From: Syngnathus acus
Lineage: Eukaryota; Chordata; Actinopteri; Syngnathiformes; Syngnathidae
Direction: 5' to 3'
Assembly: GCF_901709675.1 (NCBI RefSeq)
Contig: NC_051106.1
Span: forward strand, 6,396,001-6,460,000
Length of the DNA: 64,000 bases
The translations under genes were made by a program, and so were the position numbers. The notes below the pieces were generated by a model. That model worked only from the letters and a program-made list of their open reading frames with translations. It was not told where the DNA came from and did not search any database. How positions within the stretch are numbered: position 1 is the stretch's first letter; each line of letters begins with the position of its first letter. Shown one piece after another: positions 1-12,174 of this stretch.

Positions 1-2329
1 AGCAGGTTTGAGAAGTTTAATTTGTCACTCCAGTGGTTCATCATGTTACAGCAAGTCAATTTGAGAGAATTCTTTGGAATTTCACAAATGCGACACTTCA
101 CAGCGACTAAAAACGAACAAACCAACCCCAATGCGAAGATTAAGCGATGCGGTCCGGTTGTTAAAAGGCGAACGACCGTCACTGTCCATCACGCTAAGTA
201 GTCCCAATCAGAGAAATAAACGAAAAAGCGGGGCCGACTTTACTGTGCGGGCTTTTGGAGTTGATTGGTCATGAATCACCACAATAGCCTCTAATGATGT
301 GTGCATTATTCTGACAGATGACAGAAAGGTTCTTTTGCAGCTGTCACCGTGTGTATGAATGTGAGTGTATTATTGAGTTTGGGACTTGATATGTTTAAAT
401 AAGTCATTCAGGACAAGTGTAGGAGCTCTGCGTTATGGAGGCAACATTTCCTCCTCATTCATCTGCTGTTCCATCAGCGTACGCTCGAATGGACATCTTT
501 CATTCAAATGGACGTTTTTATGAGGAAGCTGAGTTTTCTATTATTGCCCTGCCACGTTACGCATTGCATTCGATATGCTTTTTCATTTTTAAAGCCAAAT
601 GGTGTGTTAGAAGAGGACCTTGGTTTGTCGTCTTTATAAATGTTGATTTCAGAATGAGCCAAAGGGAAAAGCTTTTTCAATCTTAAATGCTCTGTCGGCT
701 CACTGTAGGCGAGGTCGGATGAGGAAAATCATCGGATCAAAAGTTGTTTGATTCTTTTCAGCAGTTCCAGCACTGCATGACCGTTCAGTCGCATTAGGCC
801 ACGTCGCTCGGTCTGCTTTAACTCGCTTGAATGATGAGATCTGTTTCTTCATTAACATTTTCTATACTTGAAGAGCTTTCTAATTAGCTTTCAAGGAGCA
901 CCGTATTGATTCAATTAAAGATTGAAAATGGCAGAGAAGGGTGCCAACCCGTAAGCTCAATCAACGCTTTTTAATGAACGGACAAGTTGGTTGCCCTGTG
1001 AATTGATGTGTATTGTGTACAAAGAGGTCCAAGTCTTGGAAGGGACATTTTGGTTGCAGAAAATGTTAGTTTTGAGTTTTGCTTTTTCTTTGACTTTTTC
1101 CATGCTACCACATAATGTCCGGTGTGATAACCACTGAAGATGAACTGATTATAACGTAATATTAGCTGCAAACAGATGCTAACATAAATAGCATGCTAGT
1201 CAAAGCATCATGGCTAGCGCAAACAAAAATAGAAATAACTTTCTCACAAATGTTTTATTTTTACAAATGAGGGAAGACTTAGGTTCTGGGAATATTTTAA
1301 AGATGTTACAAGTTTTCTATAATAATAACTTTTAATGTATGTAGCGCTTTTCAAGTGACCCATAACATGATAGCTAATTACTAGCATTAAAAAGGACACA
1401 GCATCTTGTAAGGGTTTTTTTCCCCCCCCGGCATTATTCCTTATATTTCAATCACCATGCATCTGCTTTCAACATTTATCTTGTCAAACAGGCTATACCC
1501 TTTATGTCCAAATTGTCTCCATCCATCCAAAGTCAACGATGGTTGGGGGTCACAGTAATCTTTTTTTTTTTTTCTCGTGGCAGCTGATTTTTCTTTGCCT
1601 CGACTCAATATTGCTCACACAGTAAATTTCACAGTGGTGTGGTTAAAGCAGGTCACAGTGAGGATTTATCAGCCGTGACGCTTTCTACCGGCTTTTCCTA
1701 GCCGAGGTGTAACTTCAACTTCTGCAAATAAGTTGAGCAAAAGGTGAAATGTTGAGAAACAACCCCACCACCTACTTTTTCAGCTAACGTACTTACTTCC
1801 ACATGGCTGCACTGAAAGTCTGTAAGGTATATATTTATATCCTTGCACAAACAACCTATTTTTTTCTAAGTGACTTTATGGTGAAATAAGTGTTCACATG
1901 ACTTATTTGAAATATACACTCATTTGAATTTGCCATTCAATTCAAATTAAGTATCCGGATCAGATACACAACTTAACTTTAAAAACAAGACTCCATGAAA
2001 TGACCCCCCAAAGCTCCACACTGAGAATCGGAGCCATTTCGTAAACATTGGCCACAGCAAGTACAACCGTTTGGCAATTCAAAAGTAGCCCCAGGAAAAA
2101 AAACAGCAGTTCATGGCAGAAACATTTGGGGAGTTGAAAGAAAGACCTGCAAATCACTCTTGGCTATATCAACAAAAACATCGAAAGGGAAAGACTACAA
2201 ACAAACGTACAAAGGCTATACTAGAAAATACAAACCACTTATCAGTAGGATTGATTTTATTGATCAATTGATTGATTGGATAAGAAGGATGGGAAGGAAA
2301 TTTTCCAAACGGTAATAAATTCAGGGATT
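1..2329. other. Non-coding, no gene recognised
   Basis: This is AT-rich sequence with short scattered open frames only. None has a recognisable domain, none is flanked by convincing splice sites, and none continues into a neighbouring exon. Homopolymer runs occur at about 1420-1430 (T then C) and 1561-1573 (T). I see no RNA gene or mobile element I can name. Confidence 0.6.
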
Positions 2330-2503
2330 CACTCACTCACTCACTCACTCACTCACTCACTCACTCACTCACTCACTCACTCACTCACTCACTCACTCAC
2401 TCACTCACTCACTCACTCACTCACTCACTCACTCACTCACTCACTCACTCACTCACTCTCTCTCTCTCTCTCTCACAGACACGCACGCACACACACGCAC
2501 AGA
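2330..2503. repeat. (CACT)n tetranucleotide microsatellite followed by (CT)n and CA-rich tract
   Basis: About 32 uninterrupted copies of CACT run from 2330 to about 2457. A short (CT)n tract follows to about 2474, then a CA/CG-rich tail. In one frame it reads as a Ser-Leu-Thr-His repeat, which is a by-product of the microsatellite and not a protein. It lies just upstream of a GC-richer block that may be a promoter or first exon. Confidence 0.95.
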
Positions 2504-2539
2504 CAATGAACGCAACTAGTTGACGACCCCCTCCATCGT

Positions 2540-2857
2540 GTGACATCTACCCAGCGTGTCCTTTGCCTCCACCTTCTTTAGAAGGGAGGAGACGCGTCTT
2601 GTTTTGGTCAAGTTTACGCATGCAGGAGCGAGCAGCCGTTCCGCCACGTCAATCTCCACGCCGTGAGATGCAATGTGGAGCACCATGCGCGATGGCAAGC
2701 CAAGCAGGACGCACACAAGAAGCTGCGCGCTCCGTACGCGCGTTTGCTCGGGACGTGCGTGCGTAAAAAGGACTTCTCTGCTACCAGGGGATTCCCCGAT
2801 TGGTCGATTTGGTGGCTGGAGCATCCAGGAAGGCAGACTCTATCCCTCGAAAACATG
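2540..2857 (+). other. Candidate 5' non-coding exon (possible htr1d leader)
   Basis: A GC- and CpG-richer island stands out from the AT-rich surroundings and ends at 2857 in a strong donor context (ATG|gtgagt). The 5' limit is a guess. Downstream, a good acceptor with a long pyrimidine tract ends at 8810, and the htr1d start codon follows at 9296. A leader exon spliced from 2857 to 8811 would give htr1d a 5.9-kb intron in its 5' UTR. This is inference only. The exon could instead belong to another transcript, or the donor could be fortuitous. Confidence 0.3.
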
Positions 2858-2879
2858 GTGAGTGACAATGTTTTTATTT

Positions 2880-5800
2880 ATTAATTGATTTTCTTTTTAG
2901 ACAGCTGTGAGTTTTGATAACCATGAAAAAGAAAAAAGAAAAACGTCGTTATTGACAATTTGCGACGTGGGGATAAAACAGCAAGTAATAATACAAGTAG
3001 GGATTATTGCTAGAACTCCCCCACATCACAAATATCTCTGCAGTGAAAGAAATGACAGTTACTCGTTTGATAGAGCGCACTTTGCAGGTGTTCTTAATAA
3101 TTTGGCATCTTCATTTAGGTAGAGTAGAAAGAGATCATTTCTGTACTATGCCATGCTCCTCTGTTCCACTTTTAATTAAAATCATAAATATTTGGTAATA
3201 ATTCTATAAGTGCATAGATTAAGAAAAAAATAAAAACTGAACAAATTGGGGGGTTTTTTCCCCCCCCCCTTTGGGCATATGCACTTTGCAGTGGTGTAGA
3301 AGTGCACTGCATTATGCACTGGGGTGTTCCTAATATTATGGCCTTTCCATGAGAGGGGCATGGTACAGCATTCGAAACAGACCTTTATTATACAGTGCAA
3401 CTCTACTTTCTCTTAATGATAAACCAGTATTGATTGCATGATTATCTCATTTGTTCATCCATTTGATCCAAGTGGTTCCTCTGTTTTGACTTTTGCCTGA
3501 TTGTTATGAACGGAAGAATTATATTGTCATAAGTATTGAGACGGTTGTTTACATCTTATACGCTCGCATTGTATGCTGCCCACTCCAATTATGCAGAGAA
3601 GATATCGAGTGCAGCTCAATCATAAGGGTGATGACAGAGCATTTGGTGATTTGTTGATTCTTGATATGATCCAACGGGAATTTCTCCATATTGGTTCTCA
3701 TCATCCTCATCTGTCTTCATTGCCTCTTGTCTGATGATTGGTCCCCATATTGGCAATATTTGAGTGATGTCAGAAGTCCAGAGTCAAAGAACTAAATAAT
3801 GGAAAGAAGTAACTCAGGGGTGTGCAAGTGAAATCCGAGAGAACCGGCATGATGTAAAGTGCGCTCGGTGTACTGTGCTGATGCTCTGTTCTCTCCTTCG
3901 TGGCCCAGAGGTGAGCACAACCGCATCAGAGCCATTAGAACAGCTGGAAAATCCTCGCAGTGTTGTCATGCACCCGCTGATAAATAGTTAATGATACAGA
4001 GTCATGGAAATGAAATAGATTAGGAAATAGTTGAATAAATGAGAAGCTGCTTGTTATGCTAATTATACAAATCTGGCTTAATAATTAACATTGGAGGAAA
4101 GTCTTGATGATGTGGAGAAAGCAAACCAAGAGATCTCCGGAATGGAGGTGGATGATTGTAGATAGTAACCAGCTCGTGGTTGCAAGGAGGCGTGGTGCGT
4201 GAGGCTGCAAATCACTGAGATCGCTGTGATCACTCAGGGCCAGGTGAGGCTCGGAGTCAAGGGTGCTAAGAAACCCCAAGAAAAATTACTCTCAACTACA
4301 TCACGCTCAATCACCCAACAAGAAAGCACTGGTGAAACCATTGTTTCAAAGCAGCAAAGACTTGTGGCGAGGTATAGCAACAGGAGAAAAATATTAAGAA
4401 AATGATTATATTCTGAGAACGTGTTACTTGATTGTACAAAAACACAATGTGCTATGCTCCTGGTTGTCGTGGTAACAAAAACCCTTCCCTGCGTTTGCAT
4501 GAGCTGGAACAAAATGACGTGATTTGAACTCAAGTGTGACAAGCAACCTTGCCACAGTAACCATGGAAAAAGTCACTTAGTTACCTTACGAATTAAGTTA
4601 AGTTACTGATTACTTTATTTTAAAAGGACCTATGTTACTTCTGTGGTTAACATATGCCAACAACCCTGCTTAACATAAAATTGACAACCAGATTTTTATA
4701 CATAATCAGAAGTGCGTTTTTGAAAAATATAAAAACTTGAATTTAACAAACAAAAGCCAAAATGAATTAAAAACTAACTATAATAGGGAAATCCCAAACT
4801 ATCATAACCCTAACCTTCACAAAGACTTTAAAGTGCAACTGAAAGGACAATCCAGCACTCAATGTAAAAGTTTGTTGTATAATTCTTAATCCTTTGGGTA
4901 TTTTGATAAAAGCATGTCACACACATGCTATAAATAATTCATCGAAAATGCGCTTGAAACCATCAATGACCTTCCCTGTTTCCAAAATGTCAATATAAAT
5001 GCTAATATCGCGCCAAACATTTCTGTGTTACATATTCATCGCAAGTGTAACTAAAGTAATAATGGCAACATTATAAACAAACGTGGGGGCGGGGGCACTG
5101 TTTTGTTTTCTCCATGTTGTTTGCTTAAGGTCTGTCAGTGCATGACGGCTATGAAACAAATGTGGGATAATTTTAGCGTCACAAGCGACAACACATGACT
5201 ACAAACACACCGAAATGCTTTGAGGTGCCTTTCAACGTCGCATCGCCAGCCCCCCGTTAGGCCTTCCTAAGCGTATACAGTTCGTGTTGGCTCGATATGA
5301 TCTGAGCAGATGGCGGCTGCAAAAAAAGTCTGCCTTTGGGCTATGAAACACACCCTGCAAAGCATCGATGAGATTTTGTGAAGATGTGGCCATGTGATCA
5401 ATAATACAGATGAAGATAAACTCAGAGACAAGCCTTGTTGAGACAAAGCTGTTCATAGCCGTGCAATGTGGACAATTGTCAGTGCTGTGCTAGAGAACGC
5501 AAACTCTTGTCATTTATCACGGCACTAATCATAGGTAAACATCGACGGCGGTGTCACAAATTGATAGTAAACAGTACGGAATGGACAAATAGTCATCACA
5601 ACACCAGTCATCTGTTACGGGACAGATGCAGTTTACAAACTCCAGTTTCGAGAAACGAGCGATTTTCATAGAGTGCTCGCTAGTGCCACCAGTGGGACGT
5701 AAAAAGAATCACTTCCCGGCTACAGTTCAGTTGCACCTTTTAGCAAAATTTTACTATATCTGCAATCGTTCGATTCAGAGCTGTCGAAATTAATCGATTA

Positions 5801-6179
5801 ATCGACAAGTGATTGATTAATCTTTAAGAGCCATTTTTTTACCACCAGTTTGGTGGGTGGGATCAGCCTGCAGTGTGTGTGCACTAGCGTGTGAGTGTGT
5901 GCCCCCCAGTGTCAGATTTATCCTATGGACTAATGATGAAGGGTATCTCCGATGTCCTAGTTCTGTACTGGTGCCTGCTCCACTTTCCAAGGGTCACGTC
6001 CCTGAAGTAGAGTTGGGTAGTTGTGACGTGTAGCGTCGTTGAAAATATTGTTTCCGAAGCCTGAGGAGATTTTCTTTCTAGGAATACGATGTCAGGGTGC
6101 CGCATTTTAATCGGTCTTATGGAAATAAACTTCAGTAAAAGTTGTTGAGATAGATATTTATCTATGCCAGTCTTATTTG
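2880..6179. other. Non-coding region, no gene recognised
   Basis: Only short unsupported open frames occur on both strands. A TTAGG(T/A)ACACC-type inverted-repeat element fragment lies near 3313-3350, read on the minus strand. An AT-rich palindromic stretch built of TTAATCGATTAATCGA-like sequence at about 5786-5822 resembles a common fish DNA-element end. No exon with good splice sites was found. Confidence 0.5.
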
Positions 6180-6415
6180 CCTCACAGTTCTGAGGTTGAG
6201 GGTTCAAGTACGGGTTTCAGCCTTCTTGTGTGAGGTTTGCACGGTCTCCCTGTACTTGCGTGGGTTTTCTCCGAGGACTTCGGCTTCCTCCCACGTTCAG
6301 AGAACAAGGTTCATTGAAGACTCTAAGTTGTGCTTGGATGTGACTGGCAGTGTAGATGGTTGTTCCCCGCGATTGGCTGGCGAACAGTTCACCGTGTACC
6401 TTGCCAAGCTGGGAG
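6180..6415 (+). mobile_element. L2-like LINE 3'-region fragment
   Basis: The segment carries the order typical of fish L2-clade 3' regions: a GGTTCAAGT-like motif, then GTGGGTTTTCTCCGAGG, CTTCCTCCCAC, GAAGACTCTAAGTTG and GATTGGCTGGCGAACAGTTC. It is degenerate and truncated, with no reverse transcriptase open frame attached. The family assignment is from memory of the consensus, not from a search. Confidence 0.7.
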
Positions 6416-6419
6416 AGGC

Positions 6420-8350
6420 TCTCGCTCATTTGTAAGTTGTTCCCTTTATGGGCTAGAATGATGGGCCAGATTGAAAACATCAAAATGTGACAGTGAAGTT
6501 TAGCATAGCCAATGAGTCGCATGTGGCTCGCCAGGTGCCTTCTGTCCACCGCAGGCGCACTTTGGCTTTTACCTCTAAGGCCTGAATTAGCATGTTCTCA
6601 AAAATCCTTTTTCTTCTACTTGCATTTGCATGTGCGCGTAGGTGGATCGTTGGGGGAGGAAGGGGGGGGGCAGATGGTGTGCATGTGCATGTACGCCTGC
6701 ACAGCCCAGGAAGAACACCTACTCTCCGAGCTCTGGGGCACCTGCAAATAACACGGATGTACCAAAAGCCCCCCACAGTTTTGCAAAAAGAAGAATACCT
6801 CGTTCTTTTTTCCTCTCATTCCTTAAAAGCTGCAAATCTTCGCCGCTCATTCACCAAATATTACAATATTTTTCACCACCAAATATTTGGAAAGTTCAAT
6901 AACGACATAGAGTAAATTGTTTAGGTCTAGCAAGCTAGCTAGCTACACACTGTTGAACAGGAAACGAGACAAGCAAGTCTTCTTAACCAAACGGATTTTT
7001 ATGGAATATGAGGTCAAATCTAATTTTTACGCTTTTTTGCAAACCTAGATGGGTCAATATAATCTGTTCCACCTGCGAGCGCTTTAACCTTTGACGCTAC
7101 ACTTTGACATACCGATCGTCTGGAGGGCTCCAACAATTCTACTAATCTATATTTTATACGGCTGTTCTTCTCCAAGGGCCGTCTATTATTCATGTTTTGA
7201 ATGGTTGCTAGACAAACAAAACACTACAACTGTTATTTTATATTGCGACGTCAAGCGGCACGGGAGTGAAACGTGTTTGCTAACGGGACACAAATTAAAA
7301 GTCAAATAAAGGTGAACATCTGGCTCATAAAGAGATGCCTCCAATGCTCAGCTGCCATCTAAAACTATGACTTTGTGCAACCTTTGTTCCAGTGGCGACA
7401 TAACATTGTTTCACATCTCATCGAGGTTAATAATAATGAGTTGAGAGAATACGAATAAAAGCTGGGCTGAGCTGCGAAGTTTTGCGGACGTAGCGGAATT
7501 TGGGCTTTCGTCAGGGTTCATGAAATCTTGATGTTCGTAGACAGTTTTTACAGATTTTCTTCTGATTTTCACAGGCTCGCATTGGGAAAATCATCTGTTT
7601 TCTTGCTTCGGTCTAATACCTAATGTATTGGCCCGATATTTCTCAATGGTTGAAGAGTCTCCTGACTCCAATTCAATTCCATTTTTTTTTTTGCCAGCAT
7701 CAGCGGCATTTGATGTACTTTTCGTCAACACACACTCATTAGAACCGTGCCCGGTTACCATTTAGTGCACGCTCCAGTCAACAGCAGACAGGCGTTGACA
7801 GACGGGCGGTGATAGCTCTACTTCTGCTGAGTTAAATCAATTAGTCCCCCTCCAGCGGGGGCCAGGCGGCATTGGCAGGTCCGCCTGGTTCACGGGGTGA
7901 GTCTCTGGTTCAACCTGCGCTGCGAACACATTATATCGAGCATCTGGTGGGACTTGAGCCAAGTCTGAAAGTGAATTGGATTACTCATGAATGGGGCTGT
8001 GATGTACTGAATTGTACAGTTTGGAAGCTGTAAGCGCTTCATGGTTGCAGGGCTCCGCCCCTATAGCTTTTCATTTAAAAACCAGATGGAGGAACTAATG
8101 TCTTTTCACGCAAGCAGTATCCAGCCCAATTTCGGCAGGGCCTGTCCCTGATTGAAAATCTTTTCCTCTCATCCATTTATTACCAGCCTCATTATCTCAT
8201 TGTCTTGCAAACCAGAGCACAAGGAAGATAAGCCTTGTGTTGGACTTGACTGAGATGTAAACAGATAGGCCAATCAACCATCCATCACATGTGATGAAAG
8301 TGAGACTGGAATATAACCGCAAAGGTCCGACACAATCTATTTCGGGAAGC
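6420..8350. other. Non-coding region upstream of htr1d
   Basis: No coding exon is recognised. A short CTAG tract lies at about 6935-6951. The stretch 7840-7960 is GC-richer, has an imperfect stem (CCAGCGGGGGCC), and could be a regulatory block, but I have no direct support for that. Confidence 0.45.
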
Positions 8351-8360
8351 GTGTTAGTTC

Positions 8361-8545
8361 TTCTAGCTATCTAGCGCTATATATCTAGCTCTATATAGCT
8401 CGCTCTAGATATCTAGCTAACTCTATCGAGCTAGCTCTATCCATCTAGCTCTATAGCGCTAGATATCTAGCTCTAGCTAGCTCTATCTGTCTAGCTCTTT
8501 CTATCTGGCTCGATCTATCTCTGTCTGTCGAGCTCTATCGAGCTG
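8361..8545. repeat. CTAG/CTCTAT-rich low-complexity tract
   Basis: About 185 bp is built from variations on TAGCTCTAT, CTAGCTAG and ATCTAGCT, with many self-complementary AGCT and CTAG palindromes. It is a degenerate microsatellite with a period of roughly 10-14. Similar short CTAGCTAG tracts recur at about 6935, 22991 and 34480. Confidence 0.85.
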
Positions 8546-8810
8546 TCCGCATTTCTGCTGCACGCCACGCAAATTAAATGAGGAGAGCGAGCGCTAGTAC
8601 TGAAAAGCCACTGGCGCGCAATGCTACATCCCACATTGTGCCACCTGTCACCCTTCGTGTGTATCCAGAGAGCTTGAAACTGGTACAAATAAAGTTGGAC
8701 AAGAATTGCATGCGATTGCATTCCCTCTGGGAATGAAGCGTGACTGCTAAAAGAAAGACACTGTCACCAAGATGAAATCTAATGAGTTTCTCTCTCTCTT
8801 CCACATACAG

Positions 8811-9295
8811 AAGAAGACCAAGGAACAAGTATGGAGAAAGCCTTGCCTGGATCCTGTTGTGGCGATAGCGGCCTGACAAGCCCACCTGTGTATCTGTCAT
8901 CAACATCTTACCGCACGCCGCCTCGTCTTATTGAAGTGGAGCCCATTAAAGTGGTTGATAGATTCAAAGGTTCGGCGCCGAGGTGTTCTTGCCGGCCGAC
9001 TGCAGCTTGGAGATGAGATAAGAGGAGTGGAAAGAAGAGCAACAAAAGTGGGCATCTGACAGAAGCTGAATACAAATGACGATCCACGGCTCCTGTAAGC
9101 GGGCCCCAATCGATATTACAAAACTGAAATGGACAAATAAGCCGGCTTCAATTACAGGACCATTAGCTCGGGACACGAAATGATGGGATTAGATGGTAGC
9201 TTCGGGTTGATATGAAAAACGGGGCTCGGGGGATTGAACCCTGCACTTACGAGCGCATCTGTAATGAGGATCTTCTGAAGCTGTTCTCAACCAAG
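8811..9295 (+). promoter_or_regulatory. Candidate 5' UTR exon portion of htr1d
   Basis: A pyrimidine tract (about 8789-8804) followed by ACATACAG makes a strong splice acceptor ending at 8810. The sequence from 8811 runs without a good donor into the htr1d start codon at 9296. This fits a 5' UTR exon continuous with the coding exon. An in-frame upstream ATG at 9212 would add 28 residues that lack family resemblance and have no signal peptide, so it is probably not used. Confidence 0.35.
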
Positions 9296-10447
9296 ATGGA
9301 GGTGTACAACAGCTCACTGGACTACTTCATCGGCAACGTCACGGAGATTCCCGATCCGACCACCGAGTCCCCCTACTGGAGCGACGCCTCCATTTTGGGC
9401 TTTCAGATCTCCCTGTCCGTGCTCCTGGGGGTGGTGACTTTCGCCACGGTGCTGTCCAACGCCTTCGTCATCGCCACCATCTTCCTAACCAGGAAGCTGC
9501 ACACGCCCGCTAACTTCCTGATCGGCTCGCTGGCCGTCACCGACCTCCTGGTGTCCATCCTGGTGATGCCCATCAGCATCGTGTACACGGTGAGCAAAAC
9601 CTGGTCGCTGGGGCAGATCCTGTGTGATATCTGGCTGTCGTCCGACATCACTTTCTGCACGGCGTCCATCCTCCACCTGTGCGTCATCGCCCTGGACCGC
9701 TACTGGGCGATCACGGACGCGCTGGAGTACTCCAAACGCCGCACCACGCGCCGAGCTGGTATCATGGTCGCAGTAGTGTGGGTGATCTCCATCTCAATTT
9801 CCATGCCTCCGCTCTTCTGGCGGCAGGCCAAAGCCCACGAGGAGCTGACGGAATGCTTGGTGAATACAGATCAGATCTCGTACACCATCTACTCCACCTT
9901 CGGGGCATTCTACGTTCCCACGGTGCTTCTCGTCATCCTCTACGGGCGGATTTACGTGGCGGCGCGCTCTCGTATCTTTAAGATGCCGACGGCGTCCGGG
10001 AAGCGCTTCACCACGGCGCAGCTCATCCAGACCTCGGCGGGCTCGTCCCTGTGTTCGCTCAATTCCTCGTCCAACCAGGAAGGCCATCTCCAGGAAGGGC
10101 ACGTCCACTCAGGAACGGGGAGCTCGCCTCTCTTTGTGAACAGCGTGAAGGTCAAGCTGGCCGACAGCGTGTTGGAAAGGAAGCGGCTGTGCGCAGCTCG
10201 CGAGAGGAAAGCCACCAAGACGCTGGGCATTATCCTGGGCGCTTTCATCGTCTGCTGGCTGCCCTTCTTCGTGGGCACGCTGGTTTTTGCCATTTGCAAA
10301 GACTGCTGGTTTCACCCGGTACTCTTTGACGTCTTCACCTGGCTGGGATATCTCAACTCGCTCATCAACCCGGTAATCTACACAGTGTTCAATGACGAGT
10401 TCAAGCAGGCCTTCCAGAAACTCATCAAGTTCAGGCGCTTCACCTGA
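9296..10447 (+). CDS. htr1d: 5-hydroxytryptamine receptor 1D
   Basis: This is a serotonin-responsive Gi/o-coupled rhodopsin-class receptor of the plasma membrane. It has 383 codons in one exon, close to the 377 residues of human HTR1D. Seven hydrophobic segments are visible. N-glycosylation sites sit at N5 and N14. TM2 carries D83. TM3 has the amine-binding D117, C110 (partner C187 in loop 2) and DRY at 134-136. A long, Ser-rich third loop spans about 222-305. TM6 has CWLPFF (320-325) and TM7 has NPVIY (359-363). The stretch from [10 protein letters not shown] through [12 protein letters not shown] and the loop motif [10 protein letters not shown] favour 1D over 1B, which reads ITDAVEYSAKRT. 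F120 replaces a residue that is Cys in mammalian 1B/1D. The start at 9296 was chosen because it gives the family-like short glycosylated N terminus. A duplicate 1D paralogue cannot be excluded. Confidence 0.94.
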   Translation: MEVYNSSLDYFIGNVTEIPDPTTESPYWSDASILGFQISLSVLLGVVTFATVLSNAFVIATIFLTRKLHTPANFLIGSLAVTDLLVSILVMPISIVYTVSKTWSLGQILCDIWLSSDITFCTASILHLCVIALDRYWAITDALEYSKRRTTRRAGIMVAVVWVISISISMPPLFWRQAKAHEELTECLVNTDQISYTIYSTFGAFYVPTVLLVILYGRIYVAARSRIFKMPTASGKRFTTAQLIQTSAGSSLCSLNSSSNQEGHLQEGHVHSGTGSSPLFVNSVKVKLADSVLERKRLCAARERKATKTLGIILGAFIVCWLPFFVGTLVFAICKDCWFHPVLFDVFTWLGYLNSLINPVIYTVFNDEFKQAFQKLIKFRRFT

Positions 10448-10643
10448 AGACCACGGAAATAGTACAACTAAGTAGAATTAATGTAAATTTAACATCTTGT
10501 GAACATTTGAACATATAGTGGATGTTTTTTATTTTTTACACCCCAATTGATCAGTGCCATACCACGCCGGATATCGACAAAAGACTTGCATGCGGAAACG
10601 TAATAATTATTGCATTCATCTAGAAAACATGAGGAAGATGGAA

Positions 10644-10729
10644 TCACTGGCCACAACATTAGGTACACCTAATCTCTTGCAGTGTGAGGCACAGCGGCTA
10701 GCAAGTGTACCTTATAAAATGGCCAGTGA
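10644..10729. mobile_element. Small inverted-repeat element (MITE-like) in the htr1d 3' UTR
   Basis: Two roughly 25-bp ends are imperfect inverted repeats: TCACTGGCCACAACATTAGG at the left, and the complement of TCACTGGCCATTTTATAAGG at the right, both continuing into GTACAC. Total length is 86 bp. The core TTAGGTACACC recurs elsewhere in the window (about 3313, 20650, 52165 and throughout the 54-56 kb array). It falls between the htr1d stop and the likely poly(A) signal, so it would be transcribed. Confidence 0.6.
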
Positions 10730-11045
10730 GCAGTGAACAATCCAGCTTTGGGTAAAGCCATCAAATGTATCCGTCTTCGTGTTGTACTGTACGCTGCTGC
10801 TCATGTATGTTTTTCCTGTGGTGCAGTAAAATACTTTCCCCTAAAAGGTTCAGTAAATTGCTCTCCATATATGCTCTTGTGCGCACTTGAAAGTGTTTGT
10901 GTGCGTCTGAGTGTATACGAGGCGGCGGCTTGATTGAAATGTATGCGTTGTCAGCGCACCGGGAGCAGCGTGGAGTGTTTGACATTTGTTTAAGAGCAGG
11001 CTTGCCTTGTTATTATGTCGACTGAAAGGAGAAATGGCATTAACC

Positions 11046-11051
11046 AATAAA
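11046..11051 (+). terminator. Likely htr1d poly(A) signal
   Basis: AATAAA lies about 600 bp after the htr1d stop on the same strand. It is the first canonical hexamer downstream. Cleavage would be some 10-30 bp further on. Confidence 0.5.
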
Positions 11052-12160
11052 AGGCATTACTGTACGAAAAAGAACCGGAGCCCGTGAATAGAGTGGTGGG
11101 GAAAAAAGAAAAACAGGTCAAACCAAATGTTTTTTTTAAATATAATTATTTTTAAAAGCAAGTGATCTGAGTGAACTTTGAATGTATTCCGTGTCAAATA
11201 ATGTTAAACAACAACAGCAACAGGTTGCATATATTTTAAGCGCTTGTTGGAGAAGGTCAAAACCACCCGCAGTCTATAATGGGGTAAATAAACCATATTT
11301 CATGTATGTGTGTGTGTTGGGGGAAAATATAAGAAGATCCACAGTGAGGAGCAACATTTTTTTTTTTTTTTTACACACCTTCCTCTACTGTGTGAGGCTC
11401 AGACAAAAAATCAGTCATGCGTTGAGTGGATTTATGAGAGCGTGCCCCTGGGGAAAAAAAAAATTCTTTATCTTAGCACATGACCCCAAATAGTGTGAGG
11501 TCAAATGACAAAAATTTGTGATCCAACCACAAACTATTTTCAGGTTCTTCAACAGCTTATCCAAGATCTTGTGACCCGATGGCCATTCCTGCCATCATTT
11601 CTTCTCAGGCATTTGCAAAGTACCTAAAAGTGCTGCTTTAGTCTTTTTCTCAGGCACTTAATTAATTCTCTTATCGCCTCGGAACGACTGAACATTTATT
11701 ATTCATGTCTACGCTAGTTTCCCATTCTCATTTGTCTTCGTTGAACTTATTAGGTGCTTAAGTCATTACCCCTGGTCTTAAAGCAACAATAGGTAATCGT
11801 TTGACCTCCAAATAGTGTTTCTGGCACATAAGCTTGGAGTAAGTAGAATTCTACCCTTGTTGCCTTGGCAATCTGGAATCACTGACTTCAGTGGTCAAAA
11901 ATAATAATTGGACTAGCTAAGACGTCGCCTGCTGGCTTGTCTTTCGACAAACGTAGCCGCACACAAAAAAGAAAAGAGCAAAACACATGACATCGTTATA
12001 TCACTACGTTTATTTAGTTGAGTTTTTCTGTTGCTTTGGTGTTTCTCACATCAGAGGTTTCACTGAATATATTTATGTTGCACTTGTTTTTCATGTGATA
12101 ATTATACCAAGCTATACAGTGTGATTGGCTTTTTTTATAAGTACAGTAAATGACATGTCA

Positions 12161-12174
12161 ACAGTAGGGGGCGC
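12161..12174 (+). promoter_or_regulatory. CTCF-like motif
   Basis: The sequence ACAGTAGGGGGCGC matches the vertebrate CTCF core CCASYAGRKGGC with a single mismatch at its first base. It is a motif match by eye only; occupancy is unknown. Confidence 0.4.

Noticed and set aside
2276-2509. Open frame encoding a long Ser-Leu-Thr-His repeat
   Set aside because: It is the translation of the (CACT)n microsatellite; there is no start context or coding flank.
7848-7861. CTCF-like site CCAGCGGGGGCCAG
   Set aside because: Two core positions differ from the consensus, and the match is better explained as a GC-rich palindrome.
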